Origin: Pilaira anomala | Taxonomy: Eukaryota; Mucoromycota; Mucoromycetes; Mucorales; Mucoraceae | DNA length: 64,000 nucleotides | Reading direction: 5' to 3' | NCBI GenBank assembly: GCA_025716855.1 | Contig: JAIXMQ010000005.1 | Location: 744,001-808,000, forward strand | Shown: positions 47,704 to 57,521 of the stretch, piece after piece | How the letters are laid out: the number at the start of each line of letters is the position of its first letter | Numbering within the stretch: the stretch's first letter is position 1 | Translations under genes and position numbers: made by a program | The notes under the pieces: model-generated | Databases searched by the model: none | The model's input: the letters and a program-made list of their open reading frames with translations, nothing else | Told to the model about the DNA's origin: nothing

Positions 47704-48880
47704 AAGCTTTGTTACCTTTCCATGCTATATCAACGTAATGCATTGTAATTTGCATTTGTAATAAAGGATTATTTGTGACAACATCTAATGTTTGAGGGTA
47801 AGGAATTTCGGGTAACACGGTTCTAGCAATATTCAATAACCTTTGAATTTCCCAAAGTCTTCTTTTTGAAGCTAAATACATAAATCATGTTTAATATAAA
47901 ATACCAACCTTTATATATATATATAAATGTATATACCATCTAAATAAGCTAATTGTTCTTCATCAATAATTGGACCACCAAATATTTCAAATGGAACATA
48001 ATTGACTACAGTATCTAATAATCGAATTACTTTTTTCGTATCAACTAAAGAAGTCGAGAGTGCTTTTTCTGCTTCTGTAAATCGACCTTTATCACGGGTT
48101 GCCTAAGAGAAAAAGTGAATATTTTAATTAATATGTAGTTTATGTATAAGGTGGTACCAATTGCATTTGATCTCTGTAGTTGGCTAATTCTGCTCTTAAT
48201 CGAGGTTCCATAGGGAAATTAGAATCTTCTAATACGAAAATCTATTTTTAAAATATCAATATTTATATATCAAACTGTGTATATTGTTTTTTTTTTTTTT
48301 TTTACTTGTTCTAATAATGTATTGAATTGGTATCTCGTTTCATCGAAATGACTCTTTTGTTGAACAAGATCTTCTTCCTAACAAAAAATAATAAATATAA
48401 GAAAAAGAATAATTCGTGTGTGTGTGCGTGTGTGTGTGTGTGTGTATTTACTTTAGAAAGAGCCTGGTTATAAGCAACTTCAAGTGCCTCTAAATCTCTT
48501 CTAGCTCTTTGTTCGTTTTCAAATGCAAGATGATATTTCGCTTCTTCTTTGGCAACTAGCGCCTTCTTTTTTCCAGATAATGTAGCAGCAGCTGAACGGA
48601 ATGATAAATGTCTCATTTTACGTACATCTTTAAACTCTTTTTTACTATTCTTTTTCTTTTTTATTAAAAATATGTAGATCACAACAATAAAAAAAAAAAC
48701 TTACGAATTCTCTTCAAGTTGAATTATTTCTGCTTTTTTTATTTCGATATCTAGTTCTATCTGTCGTCTTTTCTGTCTTGCTTCTTCTAGTTCAGTTTCA
48801 ACTTTTGTTTCAACTTTTAGTTCGGTGACAAGTTTCTTGTAAAAAGATGCTTGATCTTGAATACATTGTACAAGTGTCAT
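47099..48880 (-). CDS. Coiled-coil protein with Pro-rich tail (PPxY and NPF motifs); function unknown
   Basis: 464 aa. Exons (minus): 48880-48705, 48644-48452, 48377-48306, 48241-48158, 48102-47937, 47871-47716, 47646-47099. The first 150 residues are highly charged helix (coiled coil, for example EEARQKRRQIELDIEIKK and AFENEQRARRDLEALEVAY). A more globular helical region follows (VVNYVPFEIFGGPIIDEEQ, LLQMQITMHYVDIAW). From about residue 330 it is Pro/Ser-rich, with LPPPVY (a PPxY motif, ligand of WW domains such as Rsp5) and a C-terminal NNPFR (NPF, ligand of EH domains). It may be an endocytic or trafficking adaptor. I do not recognise the family; a BAR-like fold is possible but unproven. 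The introns hold (AC)n and (TA)n runs. Confidence 0.75.
48415..48445. repeat. (GT)n microsatellite in intron
   Basis: GT repeat with one GC interruption, inside the second intron of the coiled-coil gene, close to its 5' splice site on the minus strand. Confidence 0.8.
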
Positions 48881-49145
48881 GTTTTTATTTTACCTCTTTT
48901 TTAAAAAAAAACAAAAAAAAACAAAAAAAAAGAAAAACTATTTAAATCAATTTTTGGTTTAAAACTCAAAAATGAATTAAAGAAAAGCAGTAAACTCGCG
49001 TTATTAAAATAAAAATGCATAAAAAAAAAAAAAAACTTTTTTAATGATATTAACAAAAGGATAAATTACAATATGATAAATGTATATATGTGTGTGTGTG
49101 TGTGTGTGTTTAAATGCGGGTATGTATTATTTTGGTTGTTAACTT
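48881..49145. other. Spacer with (TG)n run
   Basis: 265 bp between two minus-strand genes. A-rich runs near 48900-49030 and a (TG)n tract near 49089-49109. Nothing else seen. Confidence 0.5.
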
Positions 49146-50129
49146 TTAAAATGGATTTACCATCTTTCTCTTTTTCAGTTTTGGTTTTGAAAGTTTAGAC
49201 TTCATCTTCTTCTTTTCAGATAAATCGAAAATATCACCATCCTCTTCTTCAAGTTTTAAACTACTCTTATTGTCTTTTTGTTGAACCAAGAAAGCTTGTC
49301 TATTTTTTTCCTGTTCAATTCTTCTTTTTTCCTCGGCTATGGCTCTTTCAGCTACCAATTTTTGTGCCCTGATCTTATTCTGTTCTCTACGTTCCTTTGC
49401 TTCCAGTTCATCTCTCTCGATTTCCTTTTTCCCTCTTTTCTTTCTTAATGTATGTCTCCAATCGTTCGAATTCAAAATGTCCTCATAATACGATTGCCCA
49501 GTCTCTAACCTGAATTTATGGTGTATATCTTTTAATTTAAACTCTTGTTCAATAGGCATTCTTGTAGGTATCTTATTATTGGGTTGTTGATGAATTTGTT
49601 TCTTTTTAGGCTTATATCTTTCAATGATGGCACTGATTTCATTGGATTGAATTTCTTTTTTCGATAATAGAGAATTGAGTGGATCTAATCCTTCTAAAGT
49701 ACGTTTCTCTGTCACTAAATCTGTGCTCATGTATCGCGCGTATTCTTGTAAGGTGAGTCCAAGACAGTAAAGTGCTGATAAGTCCATGGAGGGTAAGTCA
49801 CATTCTTTTGTAAAATTCACTGCTCTTAAATTGATTGTCTCTAATAGTTTCTAAATATAAGTAAGTATCATTGATTTCTCTGTCTCTCTCTCTCTTTTTT
49901 TTTTTTTTTTTTTTTCTACCGTGAATGAAAATTCTGGACTATCTCCAAACATGTCTAAAATATCTTTTTATAAGTTCCTTTTCCTTACTGTTTGGCAGTA
50001 TATATTCTTACCGTCATAAGCAGATCCCGTTTGACGTTGTAACTTGACGGGTCGAAATAATTCCTCTGGACCAATGTCACCTACTTCTTTATTCTCTTCA
50101 AGATCAATAGTTTGATTCCGTTCCTTCAT
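49146..50129 (-). CDS. Conserved-looking basic protein, function unknown
   Basis: 288 aa. Exons (minus) 50129-50012, 49963-49920 (44 nt), 49850-49146. The N-terminus is acidic (DLEENKEVGDIGPEELF). A hydrophobic helical patch follows, DLSALYCLGLTLQEYARYM. The second half is a long basic/acidic helix (EIERDELEAKERREQNK, AEEKRRIEQEKNRQ), ending in a Lys-rich tail KLKKRKMVNPF that looks like a nuclear localisation signal. The layout would suit a small subunit of a nuclear complex (RNA polymerase I factors of the Rrn9 kind crossed my mind), but I see no diagnostic motif. It is divergent from twinfilin across 243 bp. Confidence 0.7.
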
Positions 50130-50372
50130 GTTGAATAAAGTTAGAAATATATATATATATGTAAAAAAAAAAAAAGAAGAAAAGTTTTTTTTTTTTTTTT
50201 GATTGTCAAAAACTCTTTTTAGCCAATGAAATCTGACATGAAACTGAGATTGAATGAAAACTAAAAAAAAAAAAAAAAAAAAAAAAAAAATGATGTTATG
50301 TTTGTGTACACTAAATTCAAAAAGAAGCTTTTTTCTTTTACCCTTTTATATATATAATAATAAAACGCGCTT
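50130..50372. promoter_or_regulatory. Divergent promoter of unknown basic protein gene and twinfilin
   Basis: 243 bp with long A and T runs (for example 50263-50290). No specific site recognised. Confidence 0.45.
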
Positions 50373-51380
50373 ATGTCTCATCAAAGTGGTATCCAAGGTA
50401 ATAACCATAGCAACAATAAACTTTGATATCCCCCCCCTTTTTTTTTTCTCTAACCTCTTTTTATTAGTATCTGAGGAACTCTCTAAACTTTTTGCTGATG
50501 CCGTATCTACTGGAAACACTCGTATGATTCGTGTCTCTATTGAGCATGGTAAGTACAAACACCTTTTCATATATATTCTCTTTTTTAAACTCTGCCTTTA
50601 GAGTCTCTTGTTCCTAGCGGCACCTCTACTGTTCAAGATGGTTTCGAACAAGGTAAAAAAAAAAAAAAAAAAAAAAAAGCAAAAAGCAAATAACAAAAAA
50701 CACTCTAAAACAAAAACTTAACCCGTACATAGACTACAAAAAGTATATTGAGGAATACCTAGAGGACGCAAAACCTTCTTACATCTTTGTTCGTTTAGAC
50801 GAAAAGACAAGCGATAATGAATATAAATGGATTTTCCTTTGTTATGTACCTGATAATGCTAAAGTCCGTGATAAGATGTTGTATGCATCTACAAGAGCTA
50901 CATTAACTAGAGAATTAGGTGATTATAGATTTGTTGATAATATTTACGGAACTGAAAAGGTATATATATAACTCTTTAATTTAAGAATTATGATATACTG
51001 ATTTACGTTTTATTTTAGGCTGAATTTACTTGGGATGGTTATAAAAAGCATCTTGCTCATAAGGCTGCTGAAGCTCCTTTAACTAGACGTGAACAAGAAT
51101 TAGTAGAAATCAAAGCAGCCGAGGTAAAAAAAATAAAATAAAAAAATAAAAAAATTAGAATCATGGCTCTTAACATCTTATGTTATTAGGCTAAAACTGT
51201 ATCGGATTATCAAGGAACAACTGCCCGAAAGTCTTTTACTCCCGGTATCGCATTTCCTTTAACTGAACATGCAGTGGAAGCACTTTCTCAATTAACCAAA
51301 TCCAAAGAAGATCGTTCCGTCAATTTTGTTTCTTTGGTAATAAGTTGTGCATTTATTTAAAAAAAAGAGAAAAAGATGTT

Positions 51381-51415
<35 letters not shown>

Positions 51416-52063
51416 ATAGTATTTGAATAATGAAAAGATCGAGGTAGATAAGTCGGTTGAAGTTACTATGGATGAATTGAGAAAGACAATTACAGAAAAT
51501 GCTCCACGATTTACTTTTTACCTCTATCAAAACAGTACAGGCAAAGAATCACTTGGTAAGTTTCTAAAAGAGAGAAAGAGAGAGAAAGTGACGCTAAATT
51601 ATTTTGATAGTGTTCATTTATACATGCCCTTCCAGCTCTAAAATTAGAGAACGTATGTTGTATTCTTCTTCTAAAGCCAATGTTATTCTTGAAGCAGAAA
51701 GTGCTGCATCATTTCAAGTAGTTAAAAAGGTAACATTAAAAATAAAAGAGAGAGAGAGAAGCAGAGAAATTGTTATATATTAATTATTGTTCGTAGTTTG
51801 AAACCAGTGATGTAAGTGATTTAACTCAAGACTATTTCGCAGAAGAATTAGATCAACCTTCATCTAACGGAGGATCCGGAGCTAATACACCTACCGGTAG
51901 TGTTGTAGGTGATCGTATTCAATTATTAGGCGGTACTAAGCAAGGGTTTAAGAGACCTGCAGCTCCTGGTAGAAGAAGACCACCTACGACCACCACATCT
52001 ACTGCCTCTTCTTCTGCAGAAGCTGTAACTACAACAACAGAAGATACCACTACTTCTTCATAA
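50373..52063 (+). CDS. TWF1: Twinfilin (two ADF-H domains)
   Basis: Actin monomer-binding and barbed-end capping regulator, 385 aa. Exons: 50373-50397, 50468-50548, 50602-50652, 50733-50959, 51019-51123, 51190-51336, 51420-51555, 51611-51729, 51797-52063. ADF-H domain 1 (about 9-145) has VSEELSKLFADA, KWIFLCYVPDNAKVRDKMLY and YRFVDNIYGT. ADF-H domain 2 (about 185-305) has LYQNSTGKESLVFIYTCP and KIRERMLYSSSKANVI, the actin-binding helix. A tail with GGTKQGFKRPAAPGRRRPP (capping-protein/lipid-type basic motif) and a Thr-rich end follows. The acceptor at 51610 is needed for VFIYTCP; the later CCAG would truncate domain 2. Confidence 0.94.
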
Positions 52064-52433
52064 AATGAGGGGGGTTTGTTATTGTTGTTGAAAAAAAAAA
52101 AAAAAAGCAAATAAATAAAGTTTTAATCTCTATAACAAAAATTTATCCAACCAAAATGTCAATGAAGCAACACGCGCACTAAAATTGATCAAACATTCCA
52201 ATAAAACATATGCACTGAATATGCTATTGGATTGGCTCTTATCACCCCCCAAAAATTACTAACTAAGCCCCGAAGAAGTGTTCCCTTCTCCCTCCTTTCC
52301 GTTATAACAGAAAAAAAAAAAAAAAAAAAAAAAAAGACAGAAACCCTTTTTTTTTTCTATAAACTCTTTTCTTACGGGTTTCTTGTCTTTTTCTCTCTTC
52401 TTTTTTTTTTTATCATTATTACTTGATTAAAAA
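52064..52433. other. Spacer upstream of cyclin gene
   Basis: 370 bp holding the twinfilin 3' UTR and the cyclin promoter. T/C-rich with a 24-nt A run near 52310. No motif recognised. Confidence 0.5.
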
Positions 52434-53297
52434 ATGTTACCAACCATGTATCGTTTAGATATAGCAGAGTATCCAGTTCCATCACTTGTTAAAATAGTAT
52501 CGAATTTATTAGAATCGATTGTAGAAGCCAACGATAAATTAATTGTCACGTATGAACATTCAACCAACATTACTCATTTTCATTCTCGAGCAGTACCTAA
52601 TATCAGTATCTATGCTTACCTTACACGTATTTCTAAATTTGCTTCTTTTTCAAATGAAGTTTTATTATCATTACTTGTTTACTTTGATCGTATCGTTAAA
52701 TTAAAAAAAACTGAATATGCTGTAAATTCACTTACTGTGCATAGATTACTAATTACTAGGTAATATATACAAGTATACAAAAAAAAAAAAAGAGAGAAAA
52801 ATCATGTCTTTTTTTTTTTTTTTAACTGAAATCATTAAAGTATTGTTGTAGCATCTAAATTTACATCCGATGTATTTTACTCAAATACAAGATATGCCAA
52901 GGTAATAACAAAGAAAATTGTGTAATCATAGTTATTAAAACAGAAAAAAAAAAAAAAGGTGGGTGGTATACCTTTATACGAATTAAATCAATTAGAATTA
53001 GAATTCTTGTTCCTTTGTAATTTTGATTTACATGTCAAGCTTGAAGATATGCAAGCATATGGAGATCAATTATTAACACACGCACTTACATGCAATCATA
53101 AAAGAAAAAGACGATCTTTATTATCGGATCATCATCAAGCACCAACATCAAATAAAATACAGAAATCTGAAGCATTACTTGATAAAGCCCTTTCTTCTTC
53201 TTCAAAAGTTGTCGTCGTCAATACTGTAAATACCTCAACAAATACAACATTCCTTTCCAATACACTTTTATCTTCTCATCCTAGTACCATCATTTAG
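52434..53297 (+). CDS. Pho80/Pcl-type cyclin
   Basis: Regulatory partner of a Pho85-type cyclin-dependent kinase, 241 aa. Exons 52434-52759, 52841-52901, 52959-53297. The cyclin box (about 45-155) reads ISIYAYLTRISKFASFS, LLVYFDRIVKL, LLITSIVVASKFTSDVFYSNTRYAKVGGI and LNQLELEFLFLCNFDLHV. The SDVFxxNxRYAKVGGI block is diagnostic of the Pho80 subfamily, which controls phosphate and nutrient responses. The acceptor at 52840 (AAAG) gives SIVVASK. The tail is Ser/Thr-rich after a KRKRR basic patch. Which Pcl group it belongs to (Pho80 or Pcl6/7) cannot be told from sequence alone. Confidence 0.92.
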
Positions 53298-54147
53298 AAA
53301 AAATATATATTTATATATATATCTTCATATACCCCTCCTCCTTCTCTTTCTCCTTTTTCTCCATCTCCCTTTTTATATATAGTTTTGTTAAAACAAAAAA
53401 AAAGAGAGGTAGATAAATACATATATATATACCTCTGCTTATTACATATAAAACACTTTTTTTTTTTTTATTATTACATAATTTTTCATTGTTTGAGCAA
53501 GAGGCGTGCTATCAAAATAAAATTGATTGGATAAACCTTATTACTACTGTCATGCTGTAACAAGAGACTGTTTTATAAAAAAAAAACAATGCAACTCATC
53601 ATGTATGATCTTACTCACACGTTGTTATCATCATAGAATTCATTTATTGGATTATATAAAAATTCAAAAATGAGATAAGGCGAAAAGTAAATCATATTTT
53701 ATTGAAATGAAAATCAGGGTATGCATAATACACTTGGAACTAATCTTCTTAATCGATTGATCTTTTTACTTTTTTTTTTTTTTTTTTTGTCATATCGAAA
53801 AAGATTTTTATTAAAAAAAAAGAACAGAGCTCCCAAAATCAATTTATGTTAATCCGTGTTTTATGTAAATATCATACAAATTACGTGTAACATTTTTTTA
53901 TTTATGATTTTCAGTAATTTCGGACATATGAACTGTTTGAATTCGTCCACGTTGTTGTCCATTGAGGAATTAGTTTGATTGTCATTTTTATTGTGTGAAA
54001 AAGTCATCATAGTCATCACCAAAAATAGAGATGTTAGCATAAATACTCACGCATGCTCCTAATATATAATAGACTTTTTTTTTTACATATTTTGTGTTTA
54101 TAATGCTTTATATCTGATTTTGTGTGTATTTAAAAGGGATAAATAAA

Positions 54148-55075
54148 TCAATAAGACACTGTCTGTAAAATTGACTTTTGATTCAATAGCAAGCATTCCG
54201 AACCGTTCCAAACATAAGATATAACTGATTCATTTTCGTTGTGACAAAAATTAACCAATGTTGTAGCTAATGAGTGAACACTTGCTTGAGAGGCAAGGTC
54301 AAAACGCTGGTTTATTAATAAATTCTTTGCTGCGTTCTATGAACCCATGTTTGAATTTTTCAAATTAATTGTAAACCAAGAATATAGTACTTTGGTGATT
54401 TTTCAAAAGCAATTTCAAGGTAATAATACAACCAATGTGTATCAATGTTAACAAAGTTAGCTGAAAAGACTCTTTCAAAATGTAAGAGAAAGGTGATCCA
54501 AGATAACTCTTTATATTTAACCGAGTTGTTGTTACTCAACAAATTAGATGCTCAGTGTCTACATCAAAGATATATAGGCACATCTTTAGCTAAAATTGTT
54601 GGTTTTCTATTTTTTGTTTATTTTTCATTGCTGGCAAAATTTTTATTCAAGTTCATAATGGACATTAACTTAAACTCTAACAGACTCTTGAGCCTTTTCA
54701 ACCAAGACAAATCGACGTTCCAAAGATATGTCTCTTGGATTATTTACATCAATAATATCTTTTGTCCAAAAAGATCAAGTCTTTGTTCATTTAACGAAAT
54801 AACTGGGTTACTGTATTTATCCAGTTGTTGGGTTAACTTTACTAAATTAGTACTATTATCCACCTTGGTATCAGAAGTACTATTTTTGCTTTTATTATCA
54901 TGACTAACTTCACGCATTTCGACATCAACGTTAAAGGATGCTTCATGGTTTGAAACCGTAGTTTATGAAGTAGCTTGATTATTACCACTAGCTAAATCCA
55001 AATTGATTAATCCAGTAGCTACTGCACTGATGAATCGACCTTGTTAAGAAGAAGCAGAATTATCATAAAGTAGAC
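54148..55075 (-). pseudogene. Frameshifted coding remnant of unknown family
   Basis: Reverse-strand translation gives long protein-like stretches interrupted by stops and frame changes: GRFISAVATGLINLDLASGN, NHEASFNVDVEMREVSHDN, LVKLTQQLDKYSNPVISLNE, then after a shift DIIDVNNPRDISLERRF, later YKELSWITFLLHFERVF and DLASQASVHSLATTLVNFC. The composition is that of coding sequence, unlike the surrounding spacer. I cannot name the family; a transposon-derived protein or a lost host gene are both possible. Confidence 0.5.
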
Positions 55076-55250
55076 TTCATCGTAAAAAATGAGATATTAT
55101 CTTGTAAATTAATCAAAAAAAAGGGGAGAAAGACTTAAAATACGATGAGACTTCTTATTTATGATCTTTATTTAGTTTAAAAACAAGAGAGGGGACAAAA
55201 TAACTGCTGGAGCTAAAACTACCTCTTATACCAAGATAATGTCAATTTTA

Positions 55251-55412
55251 TCAAAACTTAATAAATCCAAGACGATGGGCAGAAGGGACATTGAATTCTT
55301 GGCTGGTTTTGAGTGAACAACTACCGACTGCTACTAATTCTCCCTTCTTGGCTTTACCGAATGTATGGGCAATATTGCCTGCACCGATGATACACCAACG
55401 TAAAGAAGTATT
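55251..55412 (-). pseudogene. Gfo/Idh/MocA-type oxidoreductase fragment
   Basis: The reverse strand encodes LRWCIIGAGNIAHTFGKAKK then GELVAVGSCSLKTSQEF, the NAD(P)-binding Rossmann start of this dehydrogenase family (GxGxxA kept, as in dihydrodiol dehydrogenases). It has no in-frame ATG (the nearest ATG runs into TGA). It stops after about 50 residues, and the next plausible piece (SFDKIDIILV) is in another frame. It is a 5' relic of a dead gene. Confidence 0.7.
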
Positions 55413-56430
55413 CACATTTTTTTTTTTTGTGTTTTTTAGAAAAGGAAAAGGAAATATAAAATAGAAGACTCTTTTTTATCTTCCTTTTTTTTTTCTTCCC
55501 TTTTCCCTTTACCCAGGGCGTATGAACCCTATCCCCTTCCTCCTTCCCGGGTTAGATAATAAGCATTTGAGTTTTAATCATTAGTTAGTAAAAAAAAGAG
55601 GTAGGAGAAAGTGTTGTTATCAAACAAGTTGTTTCTTGTAACTAGTTTGAAAGAAATAGTAAATAGATTATGTTAATCGATAAAAAGACAATAAAAAACC
55701 CGTTGTTACGTGAACTTACTATGTAAACGGTAAGAGCAGAGAAAAGAGTTAATTTGAAATTTTCTGTTTCCCAAACAACAATTTGTTCTTGAGAATGTTA
55801 CAAATTGAGTTATTTTCAATTGAATATCTCTTTCATAAATAAAAGCGAGTAAATATGTATATATTGCTCCAGCGCTTGTAAGATTTGAGGCAGTGAGTTA
55901 ATAAGCCTTTACCGTAATAGCTACTGTATATGTATAAAACCTACTTTGTCGTCGAATCAATGACATTCTTGAATAAATAGTTACAATCCAAACGTACTGC
56001 TTCTTCTATCATTAGTTAATGAAGAACCCGTTTATGTTTCTAAGCGAAAAAGAATACATAATAAAAACGGTATATATTTGGATCCAACATCCACGTAGTA
56101 GAAACCCGATAAAAATTCAGCTAAGTAGCAACGCATTTCCTGAGATTAATCTTCCTTTCGTGCTATTTACTTGTAAAATAGTAAAGTAATAAAGTAAAAG
56201 AGCAGGAGGTGCTTTTTTAAAGAGAAGATGTTGTATGTAAGAAATTATACCCGGAAAAAGTGTATGTGTTGAGACGTTTGTATAAAAATCTTTTTTATGG
56301 CGTATATTATAAACTCATGATTGCCTCAATTGTAAATATAAGTCTATTACCCTTAGTAAACACATTATCAAATTAGAAAAGAAACAAGACAGAATAATTA
56401 GATTTTTTTTAAAAGGAATTTATTAACAAT

Positions 56431-57059
56431 TTATTTTCTTTTTTTATTTTTTTTATTTTTTTTTAGTTTTTTGTTTTTTGTTTTTTTGACCGGATGGGAT
56501 GCGGAGGCCTCGACTTCTTTTGTCGAGACCACCGTATCCACATCCTCAACAAAATGGGTGTCCACAGAGGCCGAGGCCTCCTCCACCACATCTTCAATTT
56601 GTTGAACAAAGTTGGGATCAACAGAGGCCAGGACCTCCTCCTCCGAATCTTTAATGATTTCTAACAAACCCTGAAGAAAAGGGTTTTCATCAAAGCCACC
56701 GGGAGCTTCCTTGCATAATTCAACAAAAGCATCCCGCTTTTCAGCGAGATGCTTTTTGACAGCCACTACTTCAGGCTCTTCCTCTAAAAGCATATAAAAT
56801 TTAGTTTTTTTGTTTGATTTATAAAAGTTGTACATGTATATATGTATATATATATATATTTACCTTCAGACAACTCTTGTTCAAGAGTTTTATTTGGACA
56901 AACCTTGCTACAGCAAAGGGCTTTACGAATGATACAATCCACGTGGTTATCGTAGGCCACGAGGATTAAAAAAAGGGCTTGTAACAAAAAGAACGAGGTA
57001 CGTTCTTTTTCATTAATAATGCAGTTTGTGATTGTGTCTGTTACAAAGAGCTGTGTCAT
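56431..57059 (-). CDS. Orphan protein with Cys cluster, internal acidic repeat and Lys tail
   Basis: 182 aa. Exons (minus) 57059-56864 and 56783-56431, phase 1 junction GAG. The N-terminal third has a hydrophobic helix (SFFLLQALFLILVAY) and then five closely spaced Cys (VDCIIRKALCCSKVC). The middle is acidic, with a degenerate 15-residue repeat (ASVDPNFVQQIEDVV and ASVDTHFVEDVDTVV). The end is a Lys/Asn run, KKTKNKKLKKNKKNKKRK. The coding part is more GC-rich than its neighbours. It sits between pseudogene debris and a dead LINE. No family recognised. The model is credible because both exons join in frame at a clean intron, but expression is unknown. Confidence 0.5.
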
Positions 57060-57323
57060 TTTAAAATAATAGGTATCGATAGTGAAATAAAAAAAAAGAA
57101 CTGAAAAAAAATGGCTAACGTTGCTTATTTTAAATGATATGCATGTGATCCTGTATAGCCCCCTCTTTTGAAATCCGAAGACCAATAGGATCACATCAGA
57201 TCTTTGTTTACACATCAATCAAAACGCTTCAAACATCATGAAACACTATGGACGCCCCCCTTTTTTTAGGCCTGAAAGCAAAAATATTTGAGATATGGGT
57301 CCAAATCTCTTGTCAAATTAAAG

Positions 57324-57483
57324 TTACTCTATATCAACTATTTTAGTAATTGATATGAAAACCAAAAGAGGAATGACTTGATTTGATCTGGACGGAAAAT
57401 GAACTTGCCGTTGGAACAATGCTTGTAGGATCTGATCAATAGTAAAAGTAAAGGTGGGATAATAATAGTTTAGGGCCATCATC

Positions 57484-57521
<38 letters not shown>

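Larger units (their letters stand above)
53298..56430. other. 3.1-kb gap with pseudogene debris
   Basis: No intact gene. It contains two decayed coding remnants on the minus strand (54148-55075 and 55251-55412), which are listed separately. The rest is AT-rich with homopolymers. Confidence 0.6.

Noticed and set aside
49146..50129. Naming the unknown basic protein Rrn9
   Set aside because: Only general layout suggests it; no diagnostic motif could be pointed to.
54445..54903. 152-codon plus-strand open frame
   Set aside because: It is antisense to the protein-like remnant and has no family features itself.
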